This document shows, piece by piece, positions 11,345 through 23,656 of a stretch of DNA of 64,000 bases. The stretch lies in NCBI GenBank assembly GCA_963995505.1, contig OZ023192.1:7361001-7425000 (forward strand). Reading direction: 5' to 3'. The translations under genes and the position numbers were made by a program. The notes beneath the pieces were generated by a model. It did not search any database and was not told the DNA's origin. It worked only from the letters and a program-made list of their open reading frames with translations. Every line of letters begins with the position of its first letter. Position 1 is the stretch's first letter. This DNA comes from Hypericum androsaemum. Its lineage: Eukaryota; Streptophyta; Magnoliopsida; Malpighiales; Hypericaceae.

Positions 11345-12886
11345 ATGAGTGAAATCTCAAGGTGTAGATCCCGGATTTGGCGATTCCTACTGTTATCCGT
11401 TTCGATCTCTCTCCAATTTGCTTCAGGTTTCCCTTTCAGGATCTCTCCTTTTTTATGTTCCTTCCTGTTTTATTGTGTACTATAATCGAATCTCTTTGCA
11501 AAAATTTGTCGGGTACCCACTTCCCCTTTTGTTTTGAATTAGTCTCTTTACAAGTTAATTGCCCTCGATTCTGCAATTTGTGATCCAACCGACATTTGGC
11601 CTAACGGCATATGCATAGGGTTCAATCCCGATGGGTGTAACTAGGCGTAATATTTACCTCTAAAAAAAAAATCTGCAATTTGTGATATTGAATATTGATT
11701 AGGGTGTTGAATTTGTCTTGGCCTTTTAAAGTGATGTTGTCTGTTGCTCGAATTGTTGAGGTTCATCCTTGCAGATAAGTTGTTTGTGAATTGTACGTTT
11801 TCCACTACTGGGGAAGAATGGCCGTTGTGTCTGGTTATATAGTTGTCCAGAATCAATGATTCTTCTGGATCTTATCACCGGGTTTGGTTAATGATGTGCG
11901 CATCCGTTAACAATACGTATATAGATATGTATCGATTCTTGGTATGCTGCATAGCGAGTCGAATGAGTGTGTGCCGTTGAGTTTATTTCGAACTTCTAAT
12001 TTACAGTGTTTCTTTGTTGGCCCTGCATGGCTCATTTTGCTGTCCCTGAGAATCGTTAAATTGTTATTGCGATTGGCGCGAGAGCTATAGTTTATTAGGT
12101 TAATTGGAACCTCATCGTTCTTCAGTTTTTGACATTGTTATTCATAGTAGGAAAGTAGTTCTCCTTATCAGAGCAGATGAGCTGTTATACCTTCTAATCC
12201 CTGGCTGGTGATGCAATGAAACCCTTACACAGTACTGTGTACTAGTCCTCTTAATCTAGGCGAATTTTTTATTTCATGCAATTTCCCTTCCGGAACTCTC
12301 CTACCTTGTTTCCTTGGCGTAGTGGCATAGCGAAAACGAACATAGGATAGGATGAGTTTGGTCGTGTCACTGGCCCGAAAAAAATGGGGATTGAAGGAGA
12401 TAACAGTCTTCTAGTTACTCTTTTCTTGGGAAAATACTCTCAGCATTGACTAAAACTGAAAAGAAATATGGTTCCTATTATCCTAATGAGCTAGCACTGC
12501 ACTCTCAATACAATTATAAGTAGTAAAGAATGAGTCGAAGTTTAAGAGTTCAAAGTAACTTAAGGAAATCATGATTTAATATGTAAATGTTCCTACTGCA
12601 ATTACCTCGTCGAAATCTGTTTCTTACTTTGTTTTTTTCCCCAGGAATTTCTGATGATTCATCTGGTTCTAAAAATGGCACGAACGCGGAGATCCATGCT
12701 AGCTCTGGCAGTAAAACAGGGTCAACGGTTCTGATAATACTTGTCATACTAGCCGCAGTAGGATTGTTGTCATTTTTCGTTTTCAAGTTATGGCAAAAGA
12801 AGAAACGTGAAGAGCAATATGCACGGCTTTTGAAGCTGTTTGAAGATGATGATGAGCTAGAGGTTGAACTTGGTCTGCGAGATTGA
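11345..12886 (+). CDS. Small single-pass membrane protein, uncharacterised plant family
   Basis: Two exons, 11345-11426 and 12645-12886, join in phase 1 (TCAG|GTTTCC ... CCCCAG|GAATTT) to give 107 residues. Residues 1-27 form a signal peptide (basic MSEISRCRSRIWR, hydrophobic FLLLSVSISLQF, then ASG). A short Ser/Gly/Asn-rich outside segment follows with one N-glycosylation sequon (NGT, 38-40). A transmembrane helix spans about 55-75 (VLIILVILAAVGLLSFFVF). The cytoplasmic tail starts basic (WQKKKR) and ends acidic (LLKLFEDDDELEVELGLRD). This layout suggests a type I membrane protein in the secretory pathway. I recall similar plant proteins annotated only as transmembrane protein, so no function is claimed. 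The 1.2-kb intron holds a SINE. Confidence 0.8.
11585..11671 (+). mobile_element. tRNA-derived SINE in an intron, 87 bp
   Basis: A perfect 15-bp target duplication TCTGCAATTTGTGAT flanks it (11570-11584 and 11672-11686). Inside are an A-box-like TTTGGCCTAACGGCA, a B-box-like GGGTTCAATCCCGAT and an A10 tail. It lies on the sense strand of the host intron and is related in plan, though not closely in sequence, to the SINE at 10680. Confidence 0.85.
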
Positions 12887-15800
12887 CATTTTGGATGTTG
12901 GCAAATGAGTTCGCGATCGCCTGAGGTGTGTGTTTGTTGAACTATGTAATTTAACCGATTCTTTCCTCTTTCAGTGTTCAATTAGCTCCTGTGAAATTAC
13001 TTTTGCTGCTGTGTAGACTTCTGCTTTACATTCTTCAGCAAACCTAATCCGTGTTTTTACTCTTTGGCTTTGCTTCATTGAAATCCTTTTAGCTGTTGTT
13101 GAGATTTTTTGTTTACATCCTTTGGCATAACTTCTCCATTGTCCCATTTGACAAGCTTCAAGTTGAATTTACTTTTTATAATCTCTTGGGATTGAATAAT
13201 TGGCACCAAATAACTCTTCATGAATCTGAATGTCTGTTATGCTGCCCAGTCTATTGAACCAGTTTTTGCATCTACTTCTGCTTTCTTTTTCCCTTTTGTA
13301 TGAGCTGAAGAATAGCAAGGAAGTTCAAACAGTACATGATACCCGAAATCTGAACTAGTTGATTCTAGGAAGCAACTTTGATTATGCTCCTGACCACGCA
13401 ATCCTATACTTGTCCCTGTCGATTTATTCTTTATTTAATAAACACCAAAAGGTTCGTGTCATCTATAAACTGTTGTAAGTTCTTTACAATTTTTCTTTTT
13501 TGACTTTTGTTAAGACTTGCATGCTTCTCTGATACTTTGTATTTTTTTTCTCATCACCGAGAAAGTTGATTTATTGCAAATGTTCATGCACCGAGAAGAA
13601 AGAGTGCCCACAAAGTCATCAAGAGTAAATGATTCCTTGTTCATTAAAAAGGGAAGGCATGTAAGCAAGAGAAAATTTACAAATATCTATTTAAAAATGA
13701 CCAACAGCCTCTCAAGTTTTACTCAATTTAGTGTGTCTTCACATTAATTAAACTGTAGTGTGACAATACGTAATTGGATTTTAAGGTGGAGACACCTTGT
13801 GCATTTTCTTCAGTTTTGTCTGTCATATCTCCTCCCATTGCATTTTGGTATCTGGATTCTTCATCTTCCTTATCTCTTCTCCCTACATGCATTTTCTTCT
13901 ATTCGTGGTCTTGACATGTGCCATTTTCTCTTCTCCCTACAGACATTTCAATATCCTGCTTTAAAAAGATTATTATTTTTTCTATTAATCTGAGTGTGTT
14001 TGACTATGTCATCTCCAAATGCATATTTCTGCTGTCACTGAGTTATATTTCTGTGCTGGTTTTCTGAGTGGAGCCCATAGCAGAATTACAATGGACGGTA
14101 GCTTATTACTGCCATAAAGTGCCGTTAGTGCTGTCTCTTTAACATTTAGCTCAACCCCAACTTTCTCCTTTGCTCCAGGTTTAGCATGAAGCTACTGCAT
14201 GCGAGTTATCTGAGTGAAGTCAGCAATTATGTCTTTCTAGGTTATAGAAAAATGATGTGCCTCATTTCCTTGCTATCAACTCATGTTTCGAACTTTGTGG
14301 ATGCTTACAGGGTCAATTGTACTTGACATGCGAACTTCAGTTTTTTCGCTTGCAACCATGGAGAAACATGAACACCTTGCACCAAGGTCAGAGGTACTCT
14401 TGGATAGATAGTGTGAACTGTAATGAATATTGGAGTGGAAGAGTTTTTGATGAGATTAATTCTTTTGATTTGTTATTTACAAGATACACCGAGCGCCTTC
14501 TTTTCAAGTATGTAAAAATGAATCATATTATATGAAAGAGTGCAATCCAGAATCAATATTTTTGATGTAAAGCATAAGCAAACATGAAATATGATTCTTT
14601 AAGAGAGATACAAAATGCTCCTTTCTTATAGCTTTTGCTGATAGACGTTAGGCCCCAGATTTTGTGTTTTCGCCAACCTGCCACCGTGTTGTTTCTTAGC
14701 CCTTTTTCTGTTGTTTCCCCTGCTAACAATTTCTGTTACTTGAGGAATTGTATAAGATTCATCTTTTTCTGCTCTGATGGATGCGGTGGCCGTAGTTGTT
14801 GTCTCTAAGACTCGTTCCATGCGGTATAATGCTTGTAGTTACGCACAGAAGTTTTCGGTTGGATGATGTCTGCATTGCTGCTCTGTTTGCTAACTAAAAG
14901 TGTTGGATTGTAAGCTGGTCCCTAGCAGTTCCTCTGATGAATATTAGCAACTAATGTTGTAGTAGCTTCAGTGGAAGCTATTATTTGGAAAAGAGAAAAA
15001 AAAAAGACTTTTAGGCGACACCCTTTGAGCCGGGGAACTAGATTTGCATGTCTCTTCTAACTGTGATCTGTGATCTTCGTTGGTGTGCAATGAGGGAATC
15101 GTTTCCATAGCTTAACTTTCTTTTTGTTGAGCGGCGTGCTGGTATACACGGTCCAGTGATAAAAGATTTGAATTTATTTAAAGAGACTTGAATTTATTCA
15201 AAGAGATCTTGAGTTCTAAATAACACTGATCGATTGGATCCGGCAGTAAAAAAAATAAGCAACATGCATGATGGGGGAGTGGGAAAATAGAAGTGGTATG
15301 GTAGACATAAGAGTAGCCATAAAAAAGAAGAGGGACTACACGGATGGAAATCTATATAAACAAGACAAAAATAACATGAATTATATTGTTACTTGATGCC
15401 CTAAAAAATTTTCTTATTTTTTTTTTTAAGTTTCAGAACTAATTCTTAAAATTTCTGTATTTGCATAAGATTTAAAGAAGTTGCAAAATTTTAGAAAAAC
15501 TGATAAAATTTTCACAAAATAGTCAAAACAATAAATAAATAATACACACTTCAATTTTTCGTAAATATTTTTTGAAAATCTATGGAAACTTGAACTGTAC
15601 TAGTAACCAAAAATAATATAAAAGAAAGAGAAATAAAAATAAACATATAATAAACTCTAATACGTCGGACAAAATTCGTGTAAGATGAATATGACTCCGT
15701 ATAAAAAGAAAAATCAACGAGGTAGAAAACTCGTAGAAACTAGAGTTATATTCAATTTTCTTCGAACAATTTAACTTCTCGTCTATATAGAGAAGAAGAC

Positions 15801-16237
15801 CCAATGAGTAAAGAATACCACGGACTAAATTGATAAATCCTAAATATCTAAGTAGCGCAATTGAATTCACCACAACTCGCCAGAAAAACGAAAACGGCGT
15901 CGTCGCGACACAGAACCCCACGACTCAAGATCTTCCATTCTCACTAGTGGGCCAGATATAAAACGAACAAGAAAGAGAGAGAATTAGAAAAGTACTGACA
16001 GAAAGCGGAAAATTGGGGGCATTGAAATTAGGGCACGAACCCGAAATTTCAAATTAGGGCACGGACCGGAAGCACCCCCTCGAGGTAACCATCGGACGCG
16101 AACACCTCACGGGAGAGAGAGAGAGAGAGAGAGATGTGATCTTACGGATTTCTTGCCTTCTTCTCTTCCTTTGGTGTTTGTGAGAGGAATTTGTTTTTGG
16201 TTTTTTTTGTTTGGGTGAGAGAGAGAGAGAGAGAGAG
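12887..16237. other. Intergenic DNA and UPF3 promoter/5' UTR
   Basis: 12887-13150 is probable 3' UTR of the membrane protein gene. From 13200 to 15900 I find no gene; the open frames are short and unlike known proteins. 15950-16237 is probable UPF3 promoter and 5' UTR, with a (GA)n run at about 16111-16133 and a second one at 16217-16238 directly abutting the start codon. Purine-rich GA tracts are common in plant 5' UTRs. Confidence 0.5.
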
Positions 16238-19200
16238 ATGAAGGGAGGTGGTGGTCCGGGCGTTGAGAAGACGAAGGTGGTGGTCCGCCGGTTGCCGCCG
16301 TCTCTGTCCCAGGCCGCGCTCATGGCCCAAATCGACGCGGTTTTTGCAGGTCGCTACAGCTGGGTCTCCTTCCGCCCTGGGAAACCCGTGTTAGGGTTCG
16401 TACTCCGCCTATTTGCCCTGATTCTGTTTCGAGAGTGACATGTTTCTTTATGACTTGTGTCTGCATTGCTTGCTCCGTTCCATAGAGTGTTGCAGGTCTA
16501 ACTTGTGAACTCGTTTTGGGAAACCCTAGCGAGTTTGTAATTTATGGTAGGTTTTAGGGTCTAGTGAACGTCGAGGGTAACACCTGTGCATCGATTGGAA
16601 TTTTTTGGTAGCGGGTTTAATTCTTAGAAGAGCCTTTGAAAATTGGGGAAATCTGGAAACAATGATGTAAGCTGTCCTTTCCGAGGGTAATTCGTTTTCC
16701 CCACTGCAGTATTTTGATTGTGGTATTTTGCTTACAACCAGAGAACAAGTATAGATTAATAAAGCTCTGTGGAATTTTCGTGCTTACTTTGTCCGGTTGT
16801 AAGAAAATCATAAGCGGAAACCTCATGCTACAGCTTTCGAAAAATGCCTCTTATAGCACAAAGTTTGTTTCAATATGAATTCCTCAAATTGTGGACAATC
16901 CTAACATGCATTGCGTTTTGAAAAAGTCACATATACATGTATTAACTTATGAATACCATTTGCTTGTGCACACTTTCTTTCAGCCCGAAGAATCAATCCT
17001 ATTCCAGAGCTTACATTGAATTCAAAAGGGCTGAGGATGTCATAGAGTTTGCTGAGTTCTTCAATGGCCACATATTTGTGAATGAAAAGGGTAACTCCTG
17101 GGAATTAGTACTTGAAATACATTCTTTCTTTTTTTTAGTTATTCATATTGTCGGGGGTAAATATAATAAAACCTTCTCGTAATCTTCTTTGTATCTGTCT
17201 CTCGGGCTGAAACAAACATACAACAAACATGACTGATCTTAGGAACTGAATCTGGTTATGACTTGTAGCTTGATTGTATAGGAACTCAGTCTAAAGCCAT
17301 TGTTGAGTATGCTCCTTCTCAGCGTGTCCCAAAGCATTGGTCTAAAAAAGATGGTCGAGAAGGAACCATACACAAAGGTAAATATATTGCTTATCTATAA
17401 TTTTGTGAAATATTTCCAAAGTTCCCATTTGAGATTATACATGAGTGCAGTTTCTGTTTGCTAAATACATTGTATTTTCTTGGAAACTTAGATCCCGAGT
17501 ATTTGGAATTCCTCGAGTTTATCTCGAAGCCCGTGGAGAATCTTCCAAGTGCAGAGATTCAATTGGAGCGAAGGGAAGCAGAAAAATCTGGTGAGTGCTG
17601 GTCATGTTCATGAAACAAAGTTTAGCATGGAAGAGCTGCATTTAGAGACTGCATGATTATTACTATGACATTAATAGTTTATGTTATATACATTTTGTAT
17701 TCTGTTACAGCTGTTCCAAAAGATGCTCCGATCATCACACCTCTGATGGACTTCATTCGTCAGAAAAGGGCTGCTAAGAGTGGATCTCAGGTATTCTCAT
17801 CCTTAAGTTCGTAGATATTATGCTTAAACTCTTGCATCGTTCACGTGACAGTTAAAGTTTTGTTATTTTGAATGATGGCATCTCTCTTTTAAAAGAAGCT
17901 ATTACTTGTACTCCTTATAAGAGATTTTGGGAAACTAAGACAAATGCATTATAGGAAGTTGTACGAACACAATGTAATTCTCTAGTCTTCAAATGCATAC
18001 AAGAATTATCGGACATATAGTTTGTTCCTGCCTTTATTGTATTCCTTTTGATGATAGTTATGCACTTTTGTTGTTTTTGTACTTGTTGCATTCTGATGTA
18101 TATCATACTGACTGCTTATGGCCCTGGCACTTATGCAATTTTAACACTTGGTTTTGGTGACAGCGGATACTGTCTAATGGGAAACTCAACAGAAGAGCTG
18201 GTACATCTGGGAGTCCTGGTTCATCTTCATCCAAAAGAGACTCTGAAAAGAAGAGGATGTCAACAACTATGGTAGTGATGGTTATTCTTTCTTATTCTTT
18301 AAATTGCCTCATGTTCCCACAAAAAATGAAAGATTCAAATAGGCAGTGGTCTTCTGGATCAAAGAATTGTTTGATTCTTTTTTAGTAATAGCTATGCTCT
18401 ACTGTTTCACCCCACCAAAAAGTTATTTGCTGTTCAGTGTTGCAAGTTGGCAATGCAGACAGCCTATCAGGTAAAATGATTTTGGTTAGTGTGCTCTTCA
18501 TAAAATTCCTCTTTTCTCCCATTAATAAATCAGTGTTGGTAAAGTATTCTTCTCAAAGCATATCTGGTATGGAATTCAGGAAATTGCTAGAATTTGATGC
18601 ATTTTGTGGAGGTTTACAAGGTGATAAAGTACAAATAGGAGTTGCTAACTATTGTAAAGTATTTATTGGCAGATATTTTATTTTTCTGTGTTTTATTTAT
18701 CAAAACGATTTAGCTTGTAAAAAATTAATGGTAGATAGTATATGTTCTTGGAGCTTGTGTGCAAAAACAGTTTAATATTTCGAAGAAGTGATACATCCAT
18801 TAGAGATTATACATCATGTCAAAGATCGAACCAAGTAGATCTCCACTATTTATCTCCAAAAAAAATTCTCATTGCACGTGCTACTTCTTGGTATCTTTCA
18901 TCATTTTTTTAATGGGAAGGTATTTAGTAGTATTTCCTTATGATGTGTAGTATGTTACGAGGGACACGGTAAAAGGAGCTGTTGGAAAAGGCAAATCAAC
19001 GTATGCTCTTGCTCGTGCTCGCAAGCGTGATGATCATCAGCTTTCGGATAAGGCTGTTAAATTGGGGTCCACATCTGGGATTGAAAACTTGGACAGAGAA
19101 AAAGGTTGGTATTGGAAAACTTCAACTAATAGCTTTAATAGTTTATTGCCAGTGCATGCAGCTTGATGGGGTTTGCTTGCTGTATCAGGGATCCATGGGG

Positions 19201-21336
19201 TCACGGAGTCTGGGAAAAAGAAGATCCTGCTTTTGAAAGGGAAGGAGAAGGAAGTTTCATCTGTAAGTGCTTACTTCTTATTTTTGGTTTTGCAGTTTTG
19301 TTTGTCTTCTTTGTAAATTGAAAGCTTGAAGGGCTTCATAAAAAGTTAGGAAAAATCTAAGATACAATTGCATTATGTGATGGTAAAATCAATTATTCCG
19401 ATCAGAAAAGCATTGTGTTGGCCTCTTACCTTGCTCTATGCTTGATCCTTTTCATTGTTTGCTTAAGCTATAAGCAACGGGCTGTTATTCTGGACTTTGG
19501 TGAATTGCCTATCGTGTCAAAGGGAAAAAAGACAAGTAGATGAAAAAAATAGTTCACGGAAACATCATAGGATTCAAGTTTGATATGGGGAGAAGGAATT
19601 TGGATAAGTTTTATTACCCTATGATATTGTTAATTATTTACTTTTCAGTGGCCTTTGTATAAGAAAGGGCTGTACAGGGGTGGACGGATTCAGTTTTCTT
19701 TGAAGGATAAGCTTTGGTTTCCACTTTAGGGTTGTATGTCTTCTCGTTGGGGTTGCTTCTCTTGTTTGAGTATCCTTCATCTAGTCTCGAAGCCATATAC
19801 TGCATTTTGTGAAGTGGGGAACCTTTTACCTGATGTACCAATTGACTATTTGGCCTTTCTCCACAGATATGCGATTTTACCATTTAATTCTCTCTTTCTT
19901 GATGATATTGTTATGAATGGCTTCTATTCTTGGCCAAGCCAATAGTTTTGCAATCCTTTATTTATAGAGCTAAATCTAGATATCGTAGTGAGCCTGTTTT
20001 CAATTGTTTCTTTCCTGATATAACTTGCTTAGCTATCTGAAGTATTTCCCTATTAAATAAAGTAGTACGGTATATTGGTCAATTGTTTTATCTTTCTGAA
20101 TATGAATTGATGTTATTGACTCTAGGTATCTGCCAGCTTGTCAATGCATCATAAAGTAACATCAGCTGACAAAAATGTAACTAATCTAACTGTTCTCAAG
20201 CAGAACCAGTGTCATGAACCCAGCGGAAGGATTATAAGAAGCATACTTCTGAAAAAGGATGATCGCCATAATCAAACTTCTGGGGTCCATTTGGAGCACC
20301 AAAGTCAAATTTCCAATATGGAGAAGGAAAGGCGTCCTCCACGGCCTCCACATGTTTCAAAAGAGACCAATGGGATCTCTGATGGCAAGGTTGCTGCAAA
20401 TGACTTGCATGGTTTTCAAAGTGATAAGCAGGAAAAGCGCACTAGAAATCGAGATAGACCTGATCGTGTTGTGTGGACTCCTCTTCGTCGATCAGACGGT
20501 TTGTTTGCTAGTGATGAATCATTGTCATCATCTACTTCCCAATCCACACAGTCAGGCCTGGAATCTTCGCAAGGTAGACCTTGATCCAAAGTCATTGTGT
20601 ATTGGTTCACTGCATTAGTTGGGGTGCGATATGCGAAAGTTGTTGCTGTCCCCTGGATGTTTTGATGAACTAAGTTTTATTTGGGCACCATGAGGTCACA
20701 ACGTAGCTTTTTAAGTGCCAAGAAGATTTAACAGGGGTTAAACAATTCGAACCACATTTAACAAATGGGTCTTCCCACTCTGATATCTAAATTTTTAACA
20801 AACCAAGATTAAAAAACGCCCATACCTGTTTATATCTATCATGTTTTCCATTGTAGTTCAAATAACTGTGACCTGAGCTATCTGCATTGAAATTGCATGG
20901 TTCTAACCTTCCAGTTACTGTAGGTGATGCAAAAGTGGATATGCCAGCTATGAGGAGTGGAGAGGTCAAAATTCTTGGGAGTGGACGTGGCAGCCATTCT
21001 TCTTTGGACAATGGTTGGTTTGGAATTTGATACTGTTTATACTTTGCTGTTTGATGTACCACTAGTGTAACCAACTTGTTGGCTATACGCAGGTGCACAC
21101 AAACCTTTTGGTCGACGTGGGCCAGCACACATCCTTCGAGATTCTGATGGGCCAGCAGCTGAGGGAAAGCCTCCGAAGAGAGGGTCCAATTCCAGTTATG
21201 AGGTAGTTTCCTCTGGTATTTGGATTGCAATCTCTGCAATATTTGATGTCATTGTCTTGATAACTAATCACTTGTAGTTTACACTAAAATTTCACAGAAG
21301 CAAGTTTGGGTTCAGAAGTCAAGCTCTGGTTCATAG
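16238..21336 (+). CDS. UPF3: UPF3, regulator of nonsense transcripts
   Basis: UPF3 bridges exon-junction complexes to UPF2/UPF1 in nonsense-mediated mRNA decay. Twelve exons: 16238-16395, 16984-17090, 17282-17377, 17492-17590, 17711-17790, 18164-18271, 18951-19104, 19189-19262, 20126-20573, 20924-21013, 21093-21202 and 21298-21336. They total 1563 nt and keep one open frame of 520 residues. The N-terminal Smg4/UPF3 RNP-like domain runs from KVVVRRLPPSLSQ through YSWVSFRPGK, YSRAYIEFK and VEYAPSQRVPKHW to LEFLEFISKPVENLPSAEIQ and PLMDFIRQKRAA. A basic, Ser-rich, low-complexity C-terminal half follows (GKKKILLLKGKEKE; RPDRVVWTPLRRSD; KPFGRRGPAHILRDSDGP). The start is the only good ATG, right after the GA tract. 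The exon 1 donor (TTAGG|GTTCGT) is the weakest junction; it was chosen because it alone keeps the frame into PKNQSYSRAY. No damage is seen. Confidence 0.93.
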
Positions 21337-22300
21337 ACATTGCTGAAGTTGTAAGAATCCTCTCCTGGAAATTTTTTATCCCAACATTGTTTTCTGTTTA
21401 TTCTTATAGTCAGTATTTTTTTATATATTTAGATATGATAAGCTGCTAGCGGAAATACCAAATATCCTTGCATACTCTTGGCATTTAGTTAACATGCTTC
21501 AACAATTCTTTTGCAGAGTGAATTGCTAGATCTGTGGAATTTTGAACCACGCTGGTGCTTCATGGGGGAGGCTTATTCTTTTGGCTGTGCAGATAATCAA
21601 GCATAAAGAAGTTTCAGCAGAGAAGTTTTCTATGGGAGACCTTGACGAAGATTCACGTGAAAGTTAGTGATGAAGATATTGGTGTAATTAATACTTGACA
21701 GGTTGAAGAAATCCACAATCGTAGTCAACAACAGCTCAGAATAGGAGAAAAGAAGGCAGAAAGGAATCATCGGTTACGGTACATAACAGGCATAGCAAGT
21801 GACTGACATACAGGGTTCAACACACCAATGTGGCCGTGGACGTCCTCGTTCCTGCCATCAGCAGACCAGATACTGAAGGTGGATGCCTTGTGATTAAGCT
21901 GTACAGGTAATCAGTGAGGAATTCGTGCCCGATTATACCTTGAGCCGGTCTATATACGTCCTGTTAAAGCAGTCGCCAAAGTGATGCTGTTGGGTAGCAT
22001 CATATATTAGAACCTCCAGGGGGGCTTACCAGGGCTTTAAAATAATGGGTTTTTGGCCGAGAGGGAAGACGATAGTTGTTTCGACAGATGAGCTGTTTGT
22101 TGTGCATCTCTTGACTGGGTTGGGTGCTTTAGAAGCGTGGAGTGAATACTAATATGCTAGTGGGTTGGAACTATAGTGTTGGTTCGTTCTTTTGTTATGG
22201 TGATCATAACTATGTTCCAAGTGGAAAATTGCGTGTGCATCGGCTTATGTTTGAATTGCCCTTTTCGATGAAAATCATCCTCTTGATCTGTCGATCCTCA
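21337..22300 (+). other. UPF3 3' UTR with a probable intron
   Basis: A consensus donor (GAAGTT|GTAAGA) lies at 21351, 14 nt after the stop. A pyrimidine-rich acceptor ends at 21516 (TTCTTTTGCAG), giving a predicted 166-bp UTR intron. The DNA after it, to about 22300, lacks coding potential and is compatible with a long 3' UTR. Long 3' UTRs in plant UPF3 mRNAs are known to feed back on the decay pathway; whether this applies here is inference. Confidence 0.45.
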
Positions 22301-23070
22301 TTTGTTTGAGCCGAGTTGGCCTTTGTACTGATCTATATCGAGACGTCTACGTCGAAACTCGAACAGAGACACCCGTGTTTAAGAGAATTTCTATTTGTTT
22401 GTGAAATGAATTTCTATTTCATTTGAAACCAAACATTGGAATAATGTTTGGAAGAGGAAGAATGCTTGGGACTAAATAATGTTTATTCTTTGGCCATCTT
22501 CGCCGCGAAGGGCTGATTTTTTTGTTGTTGTTGTAAAGGTATAATATATTTATTTAGGGAACCCCGCACCTAAACGTACGGCTTGCATTTCCTCTAGGAA
22601 AAAATTTACCATGGAAAAAAGAGTACCATCGACGATACTAATTTAGAAGAGAGTGTACAACGGCAGTCAGAGGGGCGAGAAAGACGAGAACAGGCTCCAA
22701 GTCCCGAGGTCAGCCACCGATGTCATGAGAGCCCATGACCAAGAGAGCATCCTCAATTCGAATAAATTTCAAAATCTCTTAGTTAAATAAAAAATTAATT
22801 TGTTAGTTCATCTAAATGATTATTAGCGAATAACAACTGGTATTGGTTTCTTCAAGTTTTTTAGTTCTTGCTTGACCTTTTTTTCTCATTTTACCTACAT
22901 AACCATTTCTGTGTTCTGATTATTGCAAGTTTGAGATGCAATTAAAATTACTCGATTCATGTTAATCAGTGAAACTCTTTCGAATGAGTTAATTCCAACA
23001 ACGGCATGGCACATTCTTAGACGATTTAGCCAAGTGGTGAAATGTTCGTTCCTTCAACATGAATTGATCA
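22301..23070. other. Intergenic DNA
   Basis: AT-rich spacer between the UPF3 3' UTR and the solo LTR. No gene or clear repeat is seen. Confidence 0.4.
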
Positions 23071-23075
23071 CTAAC

Positions 23076-23426
23076 TGTTGGAAAGAGGATTGAAGACCAG
23101 CTGCAGATCATCACATTCTACAGCAACTAGAGTTGAAGTTTTCTGCAGTTTATGCTGCACTTCTTATGATCTAATCTGAGGTCATTCTACTGACCAACTA
23201 CGTGGAGTTGATGCACATAACTGTTGCTTATCTGTACAGCCACTTACTCTATGTAATTAGTAAATAAGTAGTTAGTTGTTAAGATATTAATTAGGTAGAT
23301 TAATGGAAAAACTAGCCGTTACTCTCTGGTGTATATATTCCAGGCTATTAAGCCTTGTATACTCACGGGTGATTAACACCTAATCTCTAATAAACTACAT
23401 TGTTCATTCATTCTCTAAAACTTTCA
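23076..23426 (+). mobile_element. Solo LTR, 351 bp, probably copia-type
   Basis: It starts TGTTGGAAAG and ends ...AAAACTTTCA (TG...CA termini). It is flanked by a perfect 5-bp target duplication CTAAC at 23071-23075 and 23427-23431. Inside, a TATA-like GTATATATTCC is followed by a short leader and an AATAAA-like 'tctaataaactac', as in an LTR promoter and polyadenylation region. No internal retroelement sequence adjoins it, so it is the product of LTR-LTR recombination. Confidence 0.82.
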
Positions 23427-23656
23427 CTAACCAGTTAATGCAACTAACGATATTAGAGAGAAAAAGAAGTAACAAGTAAACTACTGTGTGATTAAACTAT
23501 TATCAAAAGGAAAAGGAATTGGCATGATAAAAGTGTCATAGTAAGTACAATGAGACTGGTCAAGGTAATTATTTGATTTCCCGCATATTCTTAGTTGCTT
23601 GGTGCATGCCTAGAAACTACTAGTAGGCAATTCAAAACTAAATATGTTTTATTCTA

